Source of the DNA: WLMZ01 sp037139095
GTDB lineage: Bacteria; Actinomycetota; Acidimicrobiia; Acidimicrobiales; Ilumatobacteraceae
Length of the DNA stretch: 64,000 nucleotides
Assembly (NCBI GenBank): GCA_037139095.1
Contig: JBAXHD010000008.1
Span: 1-64,000, forward strand
Direction: 5' to 3'
This document shows positions 48,265 to 58,184 of this stretch, in pieces (within the stretch, counting starts at the first letter, position 1; each line of letters starts with the position of its first letter). The notes beneath the pieces were generated by a model. The model saw only the letters and a program-made list of their open reading frames with translations, made no database searches and had not been told where the DNA came from. Position numbers and translations under genes: made by a program.

Positions 48265-50484
48265 TCAGGTGCCCTTTCCTGGCACGAGTCGATAGGCGTC
48301 GTACACACCATCGACAGTCTTGATCGTGCGCAACACCGAGTCGAGCAAGCTTGGGTCTCCCAATTCGAACTCGAAGCGCATCTTCGCCACGCGGTCGCTA
48401 CCAGTGTGTGTGCTGCACGCAACGATGTTCACGTGCTGCTCGCTCAGCGCATTGGCCACATCGCGCAGCAAGCGAGAGCGATCGAGCGCCACTACTTCGA
48501 CACCGGCGCGGAACACGGCCTTGCGGTTATCGCCCGCCCACTCGACCTCGATGAGGCGCGATGCTTGGTCGCTCATCAGCGACACTGCGTTGGCGCAGTC
48601 GGAGCGGTGCACGCTGACACCACGACCGCGGGTGACGAAGCCCATAATCTCGTCGCCGGGCACAGGAGTGCAGCAACGCGAGAGACGAACTAACACATCG
48701 TCGAGACCCTCAACATGAATGCCAGCGGTAGACCGTGCCCGACGAAACCCTCGAGGCCGCACGACCTGAGATGACGACAGCTGCTCATCTTGGTTGCCAG
48801 TGCGAAATTCGTGTGCCACCTTTTGCACCAAACCACGCGCCGACAGGTGTCGCTCGCCGATAGCAGCAAGGGCAGTGTCGAGATCGGTAAAGCCGTGCGC
48901 TCCGAGCTCTTTGAGAAACACGTCTGAGGTCCACATGCCGTGCACCGGCAAGCCTTCGCGTCGGAACTCTTTGGTGAGTTCGTCGCGGCCAGTGTCTACG
49001 GCGTCGTCGCGACGCTCGCGACTGAACCACTGACGAATCTTGCTTCGCGCTCGCGGTGACTCAACAAAGGCCAGCCAATCTTGTGAGGGTGCCGCAGATT
49101 CGAGTTTGGAGACGAAGATCTCGCACGTGTCGCCACTGCGCAGTTCGCTATCGAGTGGCACGAGTCGGCCATTGACCTTGGCGCCGATGCACTTGTGGCC
49201 CACTTCGGTATGCACGGCGTACGCAAAGTCGACCGGGGTTGCGTGAATCGGCAACGTGACCACTCGGCCCTTGGGCGTGAACACGAACACTTCTTCTTGC
49301 TCAAGGTCGCTCTTGAGGCTCTCCATGAACTGGTTCGGATCGGTGATCTCGGCTTGCCAGTCGATGATGCGGTTCAGCCAATCGATGTCTTGGGTAGGCG
49401 CATCTTCTTTGTAGGCCCAGTGTGCAGCCACGCCCCACTCGGCGCGTTGGTGCATTTCGCGTGTGCGGATTTGAACCTCGATGGGCTTGCCATCGGGCCC
49501 GATCACCGTGGTGTGCAAGCTCTGATACAGATTGAACTTGGGCATTGCGATGTAGTCCTTGAACCGGCCTACAACGGGCTTCCACCGGCCGTGAATACAT
49601 CCGAGTGCTGCATAGCAATCTTTGATGGAGTCGACCGTGACGCGAATGGCCACGAGGTCGAAGATCTCGTCGAAGTCGCGGTTCTTCTGGATCATCTTTT
49701 CGTAGATGCTCCACATGTGTTTGCCTCGACCCGTGACCTCGGCATGAATGCCAAGCTCAACAAGCCGTGACCGAACATCGGCCAAGGTCTTGGCCAAATA
49801 CATGTCGCGCTCGGGGCTACGGGTTGCCACAAGGTGATCGAGTTCGGCGAAACGCTTGGGATAGAGCGAGGCGAAACTGAGGTCTTCGAGTTGCTGACGA
49901 AGCTCTTGCATTCCGAGGCGGTGAGCCAGCGGAGCGTAGATATCGAGGGTCTCTTGGGCGATGCGGCGCTGCTTGTCGGCAGGCATGCCGGCGATTGTGC
50001 GCATGTTGTGCAAACGATCGGCCAACTTGATGATGAGCACGCGTAGATCGCGTGCCATGGCAACAAGCATCTTGCGCATGGTTGCTGCTTGTTGCGCTTC
50101 TTTCGAATCAAACTGCAGCCGCTCGAGTTTGGTGACGCCATCGACGATTGCGGCCACATCTTTGCCGAACTGCTTTTCGACCTCGGCAATCGTGATCTCG
50201 GTGTCTTCGACAGCATCGTGCAACAGCGCGGCAGCAAGCGATGTTTCATCGAGCCCGATATCGGCGACAATACGAGCTACTGACAGCGGGTGATTGATGT
50301 AGCTCTCACCGCTACTTCGGGTTTGATGCATGTGCGCTTCGCTGGCCATTGCGAACGCACGAGTGATCATTGCAGTGCTGGCCTTGGGGTGGCGCTTCTT
50401 GTAGGCGGCGAGCACGGGCGCAAGGGCATCGTTGGTGGGCTGATGTTGTCGACGCCACGGCAGCACTCGGTCAACGGTGCCCAT
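48265..50484 (-). CDS. rel: bifunctional (p)ppGpp synthetase/hydrolase Rel
   Basis: 739 residues with all RSH domains: the HD hydrolase (YINHP; LLHDAVEDTE with HD at 89-90), the synthetase domain (GRGKHMWSIYEKM; FNLYQSLHTTV), TGS (VFTPKGRVVTLP) and a C-terminal ACT domain. Both active sites look intact, so it should make and break the alarmone. It lies between apt (3 bp) and hisS, the standard actinobacterial order. Confidence 0.96.
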   Translation of the reverse strand: MGTVDRVLPWRRQHQPTNDALAPVLAAYKKRHPKASTAMITRAFAMASEAHMHQTRSSGESYINHPLSVARIVADIGLDETSLAAALLHDAVEDTEITIAEVEKQFGKDVAAIVDGVTKLERLQFDSKEAQQAATMRKMLVAMARDLRVLIIKLADRLHNMRTIAGMPADKQRRIAQETLDIYAPLAHRLGMQELRQQLEDLSFASLYPKRFAELDHLVATRSPERDMYLAKTLADVRSRLVELGIHAEVTGRGKHMWSIYEKMIQKNRDFDEIFDLVAIRVTVDSIKDCYAALGCIHGRWKPVVGRFKDYIAMPKFNLYQSLHTTVIGPDGKPIEVQIRTREMHQRAEWGVAAHWAYKEDAPTQDIDWLNRIIDWQAEITDPNQFMESLKSDLEQEEVFVFTPKGRVVTLPIHATPVDFAYAVHTEVGHKCIGAKVNGRLVPLDSELRSGDTCEIFVSKLESAAPSQDWLAFVESPRARSKIRQWFSRERRDDAVDTGRDELTKEFRREGLPVHGMWTSDVFLKELGAHGFTDLDTALAAIGERHLSARGLVQKVAHEFRTGNQDEQLSSSQVVRPRGFRRARSTAGIHVEGLDDVLVRLSRCCTPVPGDEIMGFVTRGRGVSVHRSDCANAVSLMSDQASRLIEVEWAGDNRKAVFRAGVEVVALDRSRLLRDVANALSEQHVNIVACSTHTGSDRVAKMRFEFELGDPSLLDSVLRTIKTVDGVYDAYRLVPGKGT

Positions 50485-50487
50485 TGG

Positions 50488-51030
50488 CTAGTAGACCGCC
50501 AGGCTCTCGACCAGATGCTCGCCGAGTCGAGCACGACCATTGAGGCCGCCAATCTCGAGCAGGAATCCGAGTCCGACTACGACTCCCCCGAGCTCTTCGA
50601 TGAGCCGGCACGTGGCCGCTGCGGTGCCGCCGGTGGCGAGCACATCGTCGATGACAAGAACTCGCTCGCCGGGATGAATGGCATCGCGGTGCATCTCTAG
50701 TTTGTCGGTGCCGTACTCGAGGCTGTATTCCTCACGTACTACAGCCCACGGCAACTTGCCCGCCTTGCGTACCGGCACAAACCCGGCGCCGAGTAGATAC
50801 GCAACCGGCGCCGCGATGATGAAGCCTCGAGCTTCCATGCCGAGCACGCGATCGATTTCGAGATGCTCGAAGCGCTCGACCAAGCTCTGAATGGCTCGGC
50901 GAAAACCGTCGGCGTTGCCAAGCAACGGGGTGATGTCACGAAACACCACGCCCTCGGTGGGATAGTCGGCGATCTCTCGCACGAGGCCACGAAGCCAAGG
51001 GGTGTCGGTCATTGAAACGTCGGCATCCAT
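50488..51030 (-). CDS. apt: adenine phosphoribosyltransferase
   Basis: 180 residues. The PRPP loop is VLVIDDVLATGGT, and GMEARGFIIAAP and REEYSLEYG are typical of Apt. It salvages adenine to AMP. The first ATG gives MDADVSMTDTP; a second ATG six codons later is possible. It lies 49 bp downstream of secF and 3 bp upstream of rel. Confidence 0.95.
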   Translation of the reverse strand: MDADVSMTDTPWLRGLVREIADYPTEGVVFRDITPLLGNADGFRRAIQSLVERFEHLEIDRVLGMEARGFIIAAPVAYLLGAGFVPVRKAGKLPWAVVREEYSLEYGTDKLEMHRDAIHPGERVLVIDDVLATGGTAAATCRLIEELGGVVVGLGFLLEIGGLNGRARLGEHLVESLAVY

Positions 51031-51079
51031 GCGTGCAGGCTAGCGAACCTGCACGCAGTAGCGCTTGGATACAGAAGCG

Positions 51080-52246
51080 TCAGCGACGCTTCTTCTTGCG
51101 AGGGCGTGGCTCGTGTGTCAGCAACGACGCGGGAGCGTTTACCGCTGCGCCGCCTGCTGCGACTGCGTCTCCGGCCCGAGCAGCGCGCAAGCGCTGAGAC
51201 TCGCGGCGAGCAGCCGGTGAGCCACCCATCACGAGGCGCTCGAGATCGACACCAACGGCTCGTGGGCCACGCATTGCTTTGTACTTCGGCGTCTGGCCCT
51301 TGATCCAAGCCAACAATGGCGATGCAATGAAGATCGAGGAATACGAACCGGTGACCAGACCCACGAACAATGCCAGAGCGAATTCGCGCAACGAGATGGC
51401 ACCGAGCAAGCCTGCGCCAACAACGAGAAGGGACAGCACCGGTAACACCGCAGCGAGGCTGGTGTTCAGCGAGCGCATCACAACCTGGTTCATCGACACG
51501 TTGATCACGTCGTCGTAGGGCAGACGAGAACCTGCAAAACGCGCCGTGTTCTCGTCGACCTTGTCGAACACCACGATGGTGTCGTAGAGCGAGAAGCCCA
51601 AAATCGTCAGGAACGCAATGACCGTTGCGGGTGTTACCTCAAGCTGCAGGATCGAGTAGATACCAACGCTGATGAGTACGTCGTGAAGCATGGCGGCAAT
51701 GGCGCTGAGGGCCATGGCCCATTCGAACCTCCACGCAATAAACAACGCCACCAAGATGATGAACACCACCAAGGCTCGAACGGCCTTTTTGGTGATTTCC
51801 TTACCCCATGACGCTGTAACAGAGTTGCTGCTGATGTCTTTGATGTCGACCTTGGCTGCCTTTGCCAATGCGGTGCTCACCTTTTGGCGAACATCGGCAG
51901 GCTGCTCAGAGGTCTGGATGCGCAGGCGCTGAACGCCGCTTGCAGACACGGTGACAATCTTCGCGTCGGCCGCTTTTACGCCGTTTGCCGCGAGCACGTC
52001 GCGTGCTTGGGCGTCGCTGATGTTTGCGGCTGGCACTTCCCATTGAACGCCGCCATTGAAGTCGAGACCGAGATTGAGTCCCTGGGCGAGCAGCGAAACG
52101 AGCGTGGCAGCGATGAGTGCCAGCGAGATGCCGATGCCCCACCACTTGCGACCCATGAAGTCGACACGCGTCTCTCCGTGGTACAGGCGGGCACGCGCCG
52201 TGCGATGCAGCGACACTTCGATTTCGGGTGCGAGGACTTCGGTCAC
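51080..52246 (-). CDS. secF: protein translocase subunit SecF
   Basis: 388 residues, six membrane spans, with DFMGRKWWGIG, LDFNGGVQWEV and the conserved DTIVVFDKVDEN in the transmembrane part. It uses the proton gradient to help late export with SecD. The tail after residue ~330 is Arg/Ala-rich and ends PRKKKRR. It starts with GTG overlapping the secD stop. Confidence 0.95.
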   Translation of the reverse strand: MTEVLAPEIEVSLHRTARARLYHGETRVDFMGRKWWGIGISLALIAATLVSLLAQGLNLGLDFNGGVQWEVPAANISDAQARDVLAANGVKAADAKIVTVSASGVQRLRIQTSEQPADVRQKVSTALAKAAKVDIKDISSNSVTASWGKEITKKAVRALVVFIILVALFIAWRFEWAMALSAIAAMLHDVLISVGIYSILQLEVTPATVIAFLTILGFSLYDTIVVFDKVDENTARFAGSRLPYDDVINVSMNQVVMRSLNTSLAAVLPVLSLLVVGAGLLGAISLREFALALFVGLVTGSYSSIFIASPLLAWIKGQTPKYKAMRGPRAVGVDLERLVMGGSPAARRESQRLRAARAGDAVAAGGAAVNAPASLLTHEPRPRKKKRR

Positions 52247-53925
52247 GACGTTGCTCCTAATGCCTGGGTTGCGTCGACAGAGGTCTCTATACCCATGATC
52301 TTCTTACCGCTCATGAACTTGCTACGGGCCAGCAACAACACCGCTGGGCGGGTGAAGAAGTAGGCAACGAACACGTCGACCAGGGTGGACAAGCCGAGGT
52401 AGAAGGCGAAGCCGCGAACGGCTCCGACCGAGAGGTACCACAGCACAGCCGCACCGATGAGCGACACGGAGTCGGCCACCAAGATGGTGTGGAACGCTGC
52501 CTTGAACCCGCGTTGGGCGGAGTTGCGAAGCGATCGACCGGCGCGCATTTCGTCCTTGAGGCGTTCGAAGAAGACCACGTATGAGTCGATGGTGACACCG
52601 ATGGACACGATGAGACCAGCCACACCGGCGAGCGACAGCACGCCGTTGTAGAACCGCGAGATGAATGAGGTGATGCTGTAAATCAACGTGCCCGAGACAC
52701 ACAGACCAAGCAACACCACGATCGCTAGGCGGCGGTAGTAAGCGAACATAAACGCCAGCACCAAGGCCACGCCGATAGCGCCCGCAATGAGCGCTGCGCG
52801 CAGCGAGTCCTTACCCAGCGTTGCCGACACGGTTTGTACCGCTTCGGCCTGCAACGTGATCGGAAGCGCACCCGAGTTCATTACCTGAGCCAATTTGGTG
52901 GCTTGATCTTTTGTGAAGCTGCCCGTGATCTGCACGCTGCCCGTGAAGTTTTCGGCGTTTACGGTTGGAGCAGACTGAATTTGACCGTCGAGCTCAATTG
53001 CCAGCCGCTTGGACGGGCAGGTTGCAGTGGCGTTGAAGCACTCCTTTGCAAGAGCGTTCCATACGCCTTCGCCGCTGCCGCCGGTCTTGAGGTCGACCGT
53101 AACACCCCAACCGCCGCCGATAATGCGTGGAAGCGCAGAGTCACGAACAAACACCTCGCCGGTACCGCCTGATGGACCCACCTGACACCTGCCACCGTCG
53201 CGGGTGGGCAGTATTTGCGTTGCGGTTGGGTCGGAGAAGGGCAGTCCGGTCGTTGTTGTTGCACCGCTCACCACCGTTGTGGTTGAAGCGCCAGCGACCA
53301 CAGTCGTGTCGGTGGATGCAGTGCCTCCCGTTGGAGGCGTTGCGGTGAGAGCCGGAGTGGTGGTGCTCACAGGAGATGTGGGTGGCACGCTGTTGACACG
53401 GCGAGACGGCCCGGGCGAACCCGATGTTGGGGTGGTGCCAGACGATGCGGTTGCGCCGGTGGTAGCCGTGGGCAGGCTGATCACCGTGGTGTTGGCAACA
53501 GTGGTAGTTCCAGTACCAGCGGTGCTCGTGGCTGTGCCCACGATTGAGGTCACCGGGGTGGAGGTCACAGCGCTTTGGCAACCGATGACTGGGCGCAGGT
53601 ACACCTTGCCGGTCACGTTGACGAGATCGATCGCCTGCTGCTGATCGTTGACACCTGGCAGGTTGACCACAATGGCGTTGTCTTGGCGCAGAATTTCGGG
53701 CTCGCCCACGCCGAAGCTGTCGACTCGCTCGCGAATGCGCTCAACAGCGAGGTCGAGGCTCGACTTATCGTAGGCCTGCCCGGTGACGGGACGCAGCGTG
53801 ACGGAGATTCCGCCCCGAAGGTCGAGACCCAACGCTGGGTGATACCCCGCGCCGAGCGTGATGGCGATGAGGCTGACAGCGAGCAGCAGGATCGCGCTCA
53901 ACGAATAGATGAGTTTGCGGCGCAT
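52243..53925 (-). CDS. secD: protein translocase subunit SecD with a Thr/Ser/Val-rich insertion
   Basis: 560 residues. The first span and LGLDLRGGI (32-40) and the C-terminal six-span part (SIGVTIDSYVVFFERLKDE) are canonical. Residues about 117-230 of the extracytoplasmic P1 domain are a low-complexity stretch of Thr, Ser, Val, Ala and Pro, after which the normal sequence resumes (FVRDSALPRIIGGG). It overlaps yajC by 1 bp and secF by 4 bp. Confidence 0.94.
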   Translation of the reverse strand: MRRKLIYSLSAILLLAVSLIAITLGAGYHPALGLDLRGGISVTLRPVTGQAYDKSSLDLAVERIRERVDSFGVGEPEILRQDNAIVVNLPGVNDQQQAIDLVNVTGKVYLRPVIGCQSAVTSTPVTSIVGTATSTAGTGTTTVANTTVISLPTATTGATASSGTTPTSGSPGPSRRVNSVPPTSPVSTTTPALTATPPTGGTASTDTTVVAGASTTTVVSGATTTTGLPFSDPTATQILPTRDGGRCQVGPSGGTGEVFVRDSALPRIIGGGWGVTVDLKTGGSGEGVWNALAKECFNATATCPSKRLAIELDGQIQSAPTVNAENFTGSVQITGSFTKDQATKLAQVMNSGALPITLQAEAVQTVSATLGKDSLRAALIAGAIGVALVLAFMFAYYRRLAIVVLLGLCVSGTLIYSITSFISRFYNGVLSLAGVAGLIVSIGVTIDSYVVFFERLKDEMRAGRSLRNSAQRGFKAAFHTILVADSVSLIGAAVLWYLSVGAVRGFAFYLGLSTLVDVFVAYFFTRPAVLLLARSKFMSGKKIMGIETSVDATQALGATS

Positions 53926-54290
53926 TATTTCTCTGACTTGTCGTCGGCCGCTGAATCGTCAGCTGCAGTTTTGGATCCGCCCGCAGAGCCGGCCGACGTG
54001 TCGACCTTCTTCTGGATGGCGGCCTTGGCAATGCGAATCTGAACGGTGTCATCGATTTCGATCCACACGATGTCGCCATCGAAACCGGTGATGAAGCCAT
54101 AGATGCCCGAGGTCGTGATGATCTCGTCGCCCTCTGAAAGACTCGACTGCATCGTCGTTTGCTCCTTCATGCGACGCCGCTGCGGCCGAATGAGCAAGAA
54201 GTACATGCCAACCATCATCAGCGGCAAGATGAGCAGGCTCAGTGGGCTGCCGCCGGATTTAGTGGCTTCAAGAAGTAACGGATTAGGCAT
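53925..54290 (-). CDS. yajC: preprotein translocase subunit YajC
   Basis: 121 residues from the ATG at 54290 (MPNPLLLEAT); a TTG at 54302 is the only alternative. One membrane span (LSLLILPLMMVGMYFLLI) is followed by RPQRRRMKEQ and the small beta domain (GDEIITTSGIYG), the YajC hallmark. A short acidic Ala/Ser tail ends the protein. It leads into secD-secF. Confidence 0.93.
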   Translation of the reverse strand: MPNPLLLEATKSGGSPLSLLILPLMMVGMYFLLIRPQRRRMKEQTTMQSSLSEGDEIITTSGIYGFITGFDGDIVWIEIDDTVQIRIAKAAIQKKVDTSAGSAGGSKTAADDSAADDKSEK

Positions 54291-54340
54291 CAGAACATCC
54301 AAAATGACTGTTGCGCGGCAGGGGGCCGAGCCGACGGCAA

Positions 54341-54369
54341 AGCATAGTCACACTGATGCGCAAGTTCAG
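54341..54369 (-). promoter_or_regulatory. predicted sigma-70-like promoter of yajC-secDF
   Basis: On the minus strand CTGAAC (54369-54364) and TATGCT (54346-54341) are spaced 17 bp, with a start expected near 54334, about 44 bases before the yajC ATG. This is the only good match I see in the 110-bp tgt-yajC gap. Confidence 0.4.
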
Positions 54370-54412
54370 TGGATGCCTCGCCCTGAAAGTTGTTAAGGAT
54401 TCTTGAGCTTTG

Positions 54413-55510
54413 TCAGCCCCAGACTGCAACAACGTGGCGTCTGAGCGACTCGAACGTGCCCGCCTCGATTGCTGAGCGCATGTCGCGCATCAGCTGCAAG
54501 GTCCATGCAATGTTGTGCATGCTCACAAGCCGTGGGCCGGTTGGCTCACCCACCTGAAACAGGTGGCGGATGTAGCCGATCGAGTGGCGTTGACACACTT
54601 CGCACGAGCAGCTTGTATCGATCGGCTGGTCCGAAGTGATGTGCTTGGCGTTCTTCACATGCACTTTGCCGGTGCTGGTCAGCGCCGTGCCGTGGCGACC
54701 AATACGCGTCTGCATCACGCAATCAAACTGATCAACTCCCAAAGCGACTGCCTCGATCAGCGAGGCAGGGTCGCCCACACCCATCAGGTACCGCGGCCGG
54801 TCAGCGGGAAGGTGTTCGATGGCGGCAGCCAGTGCCGGAAGCATTTCGGCTCTGGTTTCGCCAACGCTGAGTCCGCCGATGCCATATCCATCGAAGCCAA
54901 GTTCGACCGTGCGTTGCGCCGACTCGGCGCGCAGCGTTTCGTCGAGTCCGCCTTGAACGATTCCGAACAGGGCCTGGTCGGGTCGCTTGTGTGCAGCATG
55001 AGCTCGTGCCGCCCATGCGCTCGTGCGGTCGAGCGCAAGGCGGATCACATCGGGAGGAGATGGCAACGGGGCGCACACATCGAGCACCATTTGGATGTCT
55101 GCGCCGAGCAACTCTTGGGTGGCCACTGCCGACTCGGGTGTGAACCGATGCATCGACCCGTCGTAGGTGCTGCGAAATGTGGCGCCGTCGTCGTCGACCT
55201 TTGGCTCGAGCGAGAAGATCTGAAATCCGCCTGAGTCGGTCAACGTGAGGCCGCCCCATCCGGCGAAGCGGCCGAGTCCGCCAAGGGCCGCCACTGTCTC
55301 AGCACCAGGGCGCAGCATGAGGTGGTAGGTATTGCCCAAAACGATCTCGGCACCGATCCGTTCGTAGTCGGCAGCCGACAGGTACTTGATCGCGCCGCGG
55401 GTGCCCACCGGCATGAAACACGGCGTGTTGTATTGGCCGCGCGCCGTATGACCAATGCCGGCGCGGGCGCTGCCATCGGTGGCGAGAAGTTCGAACCGAA
55501 CTGGGTGCAT
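54413..55510 (-). CDS. tgt: tRNA-guanine transglycosylase
   Basis: 365 residues. Asp92 in TDSGGFQ is the base, Asp263 in FDCVM the nucleophile, and the zinc site is Cys301, Cys303, Cys306, His332. The usual V-x-PTR motif reads CVMQTR, with Gln for Pro. It exchanges G34 for preQ1 or queuine. It starts 1 bp into the queA stop and is followed by yajC, as in many bacteria. Confidence 0.94.
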   Translation of the reverse strand: MHPVRFELLATDGSARAGIGHTARGQYNTPCFMPVGTRGAIKYLSAADYERIGAEIVLGNTYHLMLRPGAETVAALGGLGRFAGWGGLTLTDSGGFQIFSLEPKVDDDGATFRSTYDGSMHRFTPESAVATQELLGADIQMVLDVCAPLPSPPDVIRLALDRTSAWAARAHAAHKRPDQALFGIVQGGLDETLRAESAQRTVELGFDGYGIGGLSVGETRAEMLPALAAAIEHLPADRPRYLMGVGDPASLIEAVALGVDQFDCVMQTRIGRHGTALTSTGKVHVKNAKHITSDQPIDTSCSCEVCQRHSIGYIRHLFQVGEPTGPRLVSMHNIAWTLQLMRDMRSAIEAGTFESLRRHVVAVWG

Positions 55511-56529
55511 TACAGGCTCCTGTCGAGCAGCATCGCGTCGCCGAATGACAAGAATCGATAGTCGTTGGCGAGCGCAGATTCATAGAGCGAACGCCAGCGC
55601 GGGCCAACGAACGCATCGATCATCATCAGCAAGGTGGTCTTGGGCAGATGAAAGTTGGTCATCAGTACGTCGACCAGCTTCCACTCGTAGCCGCGGTGGA
55701 TGAACAAACGGGTTCGGCCTTCGAGTTCGCCAAACGTGGCGGCCGACTCAAGCGCTCGCGTGGCGGTGGTGCCCACCGCAACCACCCGTTTGGCGGATCG
55801 GCACTGTTCGAGTACCTCGGCGCTGACGCGGTAACGCTCGCTGTGAATGCGATGCTCGAGTGGGTTATCGACGCTCATTGGTTGAAAGGTGTCGAGACCA
55901 ACCACGAGTTCGACGCGAGCTATCTGAACTCCGATTGCTTGCAGCGCTTCGAGCACTGCTGGCGTGAAGTGCAAGCCAGCGGTGGGCGCTGCGGCGGATC
56001 CGGGTTCGTTGGAATAGACGGTCTGGTATCGCTCGCTCTCGCCGAGACGCGTCGTGATGTACGGCGGCAATGGCATCTCGCCATAGGCAGCAAGCAGCTC
56101 GAGCACATCGCCATCACCGAGCAAGGTGACCTCGAACGTGTCGCCGGCCGCAGTGCGCGGACCGATCTCGACTACAGCTGAGTTGTCGCTTGCAACCAAC
56201 TGCTCGCCCACCTTGAGCTTTTTGCCCGGTCGAACCAGTGCCTCCCACACCCGACGATCGCTGCCGGAGCCAGCCACGGGCTCGAGCAGCAGCACCTCGG
56301 CCGCTCCCCCGGTGTGTCGATGCAACGAAAGCCGTGCCGGAATCACTCGTGAGTCGTTGACCACCAGCAGATCGCCCGGACGAAGCATCTGGTGCAGATC
56401 GCTGACGTGCAGGTGCAGCGGCGCCGAGGCTCCCTGATCGACGAGCAGCTTGGCGCTGTCGCGTGGCTCAATGGGTGTTTGCGCGATGCGATCGGTAGGG
56501 AGCTCGTAATCGAAATCAACCAAACGCAC
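55510..56529 (-). CDS. queA: S-adenosylmethionine:tRNA ribosyltransferase-isomerase QueA
   Basis: 339 residues from a GTG at 56529 (VRLVDFDYELP), the standard N-terminus; the frame is open upstream across the ruvB end. FDYELPTDRIAQTPIEPRD, NDSRVIPARL, PTAGLHFT and the C-terminal NFHLPKTTLLMM are family marks. It adds the epoxycyclopentane ring in queuosine synthesis after Tgt. It lies 34 bp after ruvB and overlaps tgt by 1 bp. Confidence 0.94.
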   Translation of the reverse strand: MRLVDFDYELPTDRIAQTPIEPRDSAKLLVDQGASAPLHLHVSDLHQMLRPGDLLVVNDSRVIPARLSLHRHTGGAAEVLLLEPVAGSGSDRRVWEALVRPGKKLKVGEQLVASDNSAVVEIGPRTAAGDTFEVTLLGDGDVLELLAAYGEMPLPPYITTRLGESERYQTVYSNEPGSAAAPTAGLHFTPAVLEALQAIGVQIARVELVVGLDTFQPMSVDNPLEHRIHSERYRVSAEVLEQCRSAKRVVAVGTTATRALESAATFGELEGRTRLFIHRGYEWKLVDVLMTNFHLPKTTLLMMIDAFVGPRWRSLYESALANDYRFLSFGDAMLLDRSL

Positions 56530-56563
56530 GAACGTTGAGGCTACGGCCGACAAACGGGTTGCG

Positions 56564-57595
56564 CTAGCTGAAAAGGTTGGGGCGTGCTTCGCTCGGAGCT
56601 GGCATCTCGAGCCCGAGGTGTTGCCACGCAATGGGCATCGCAACTCGGCCACGTGGGGTGCGCGCCAGCAGGCCCTGCTGGATCAAGAACGGCTCGTACA
56701 CATCTTCGACCGTCTCGGTTTGCTCGCCGACGCTGATGGCCACGGTTGACAGACCCACGGGCCCGCCCCCGAACTGCACACAAATGGCGGTGAGAATGGC
56801 ACGGTCTACTTTGTCGAGACCGCGCTGATCCACGCCGAACACAGCGAGACCGTCACGAGCGGTGTCTTGATCGATGGATCCGTCGCCGCGTACTTCGGCG
56901 TAGTCGCGTACCCGTCGGAGTAACCGATTGGCTATGCGCGGGGTGCCGCGACTGCGGCGCGCAATTTCCCATGCTCCTTGCTCGGTGATGCTGACACCCA
57001 CGATGCTGGCGGTGCGACGCACGATCGATTCGAGTTCATCGTCGTGATAAAAGTCGAGCCGAGCCACGAGACCAAAACGATCGCGCAGCGGGCCGGTGAT
57101 CATGCCCGTACGTGTGGTTGCCCCGACGAGCGTGAACGGGGGCAAGGGCAGCCTGATCGACGATGCCGCGGGGCCTTTGCCCACCACTATGTCGAGCTGG
57201 AAATCTTCCATCGCCGGATACAAAATCTCTTCGACAGCGCGAGAGAGCCGATGGATCTCATCGATGAACAACACGTCGCCCTCACCGAGTTTGGTGAGAA
57301 TGGCAGCGAGGTCGCCTGCCCGCTCGAGCGTGGGGCCCGAAGTGATGTGTAGGTGCACGCCCATTTCGGCGGCAACGATGCCAGCCATTGTTGTCTTGCC
57401 GAGTCCGGGAGGGCCGGCGAGCAGGAGATGGTCGATGGGTTGGTTGCGTCGTCGAGCAGCCTCAATGACGATCGCGAGATGCTCTTTGAGTTCGCGCTGG
57501 CCAACGAAGTCGCTGAGCCGGCGAGGGCGAAGACCAATCTCGTCGCTCTCCTCGATCTCGTTGTTGACCCCTGGGTCGAGGAATTCCTCACGCAC
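56564..57595 (-). CDS. ruvB: Holliday junction branch-migration ATPase RuvB
   Basis: 343 residues from a GTG. Walker A is GPPGLGKT (61-68), Walker B VLFIDEIHRL, and the beta-hairpin and winged-helix domain end with RGRVAMPIAWQHLG. It drives branch migration with RuvA. The start overlaps the ruvA stop by 8 bp. Confidence 0.97.
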   Translation of the reverse strand: MREEFLDPGVNNEIEESDEIGLRPRRLSDFVGQRELKEHLAIVIEAARRRNQPIDHLLLAGPPGLGKTTMAGIVAAEMGVHLHITSGPTLERAGDLAAILTKLGEGDVLFIDEIHRLSRAVEEILYPAMEDFQLDIVVGKGPAASSIRLPLPPFTLVGATTRTGMITGPLRDRFGLVARLDFYHDDELESIVRRTASIVGVSITEQGAWEIARRSRGTPRIANRLLRRVRDYAEVRGDGSIDQDTARDGLAVFGVDQRGLDKVDRAILTAICVQFGGGPVGLSTVAISVGEQTETVEDVYEPFLIQQGLLARTPRGRVAMPIAWQHLGLEMPAPSEARPNLFS

Positions 57596-58184
57596 GTTTG
57601 GCCCCTAACAACTGCAACGCATCGCGCAGAAGAGTAGACGCATTGTCGCCCGCCGAAATCTCGCGCAGCGCGTCGCGTACTTCTTCTGGTGCGTAGCCCA
57701 GGCCATACAGCGCCTCGCGCACATCACCAAGCACCGAGTTGCCCGTTGCACCGCCGCCCATCGAGATGGGATCGAGCATGGGGATGTTCAGGCGATTCTT
57801 GAGTTCGATGAGCAGACGTTCGGCGGTCTTTTTGCCCACACCTGGCACCATGCACAGCGACGCATTGTCGGCGCTGGCAACGATGTCGATAAGCGCTGAC
57901 GGCGTGTGCGTACCCAAGATGGCCATCGCCATCGAGGGGCCAACGCCGTGAGTGCCGATGAGCACCTGAAATGTGGCTCGCTCTTCGCGCCGCAAGAAAC
58001 CAAACAGCGTCTGAGCGTCTTCGCGGATGTGGTGATGCACATAGACAAACACGTTGGCGCCGGGCTCGAGTTCGGCCAAGGTGCGCGGCGTTACGGTGAC
58101 GAAATAACCGACACCGCCAACCTCGAGCAGCACTTCGCTATCGGCGCCGCGTTCGAGCACAGCGCCACGCAGTGAGCCGATCAT
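57588..58184 (-). CDS. ruvA: Holliday junction DNA helicase subunit RuvA
   Basis: 198 residues: OB domain (MIGSLRGAVLERG), two helix-hairpin-helix motifs (THGVGPSMAMAIL; VPGVGKKTAERLL) and the C-terminal RuvB-binding domain (EVRDALREI). It binds the four-way junction and loads RuvB. It overlaps the ruvC stop by 4 bp. Confidence 0.96.
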   Translation of the reverse strand: MIGSLRGAVLERGADSEVLLEVGGVGYFVTVTPRTLAELEPGANVFVYVHHHIREDAQTLFGFLRREERATFQVLIGTHGVGPSMAMAILGTHTPSALIDIVASADNASLCMVPGVGKKTAERLLIELKNRLNIPMLDPISMGGGATGNSVLGDVREALYGLGYAPEEVRDALREISAGDNASTLLRDALQLLGAKRA

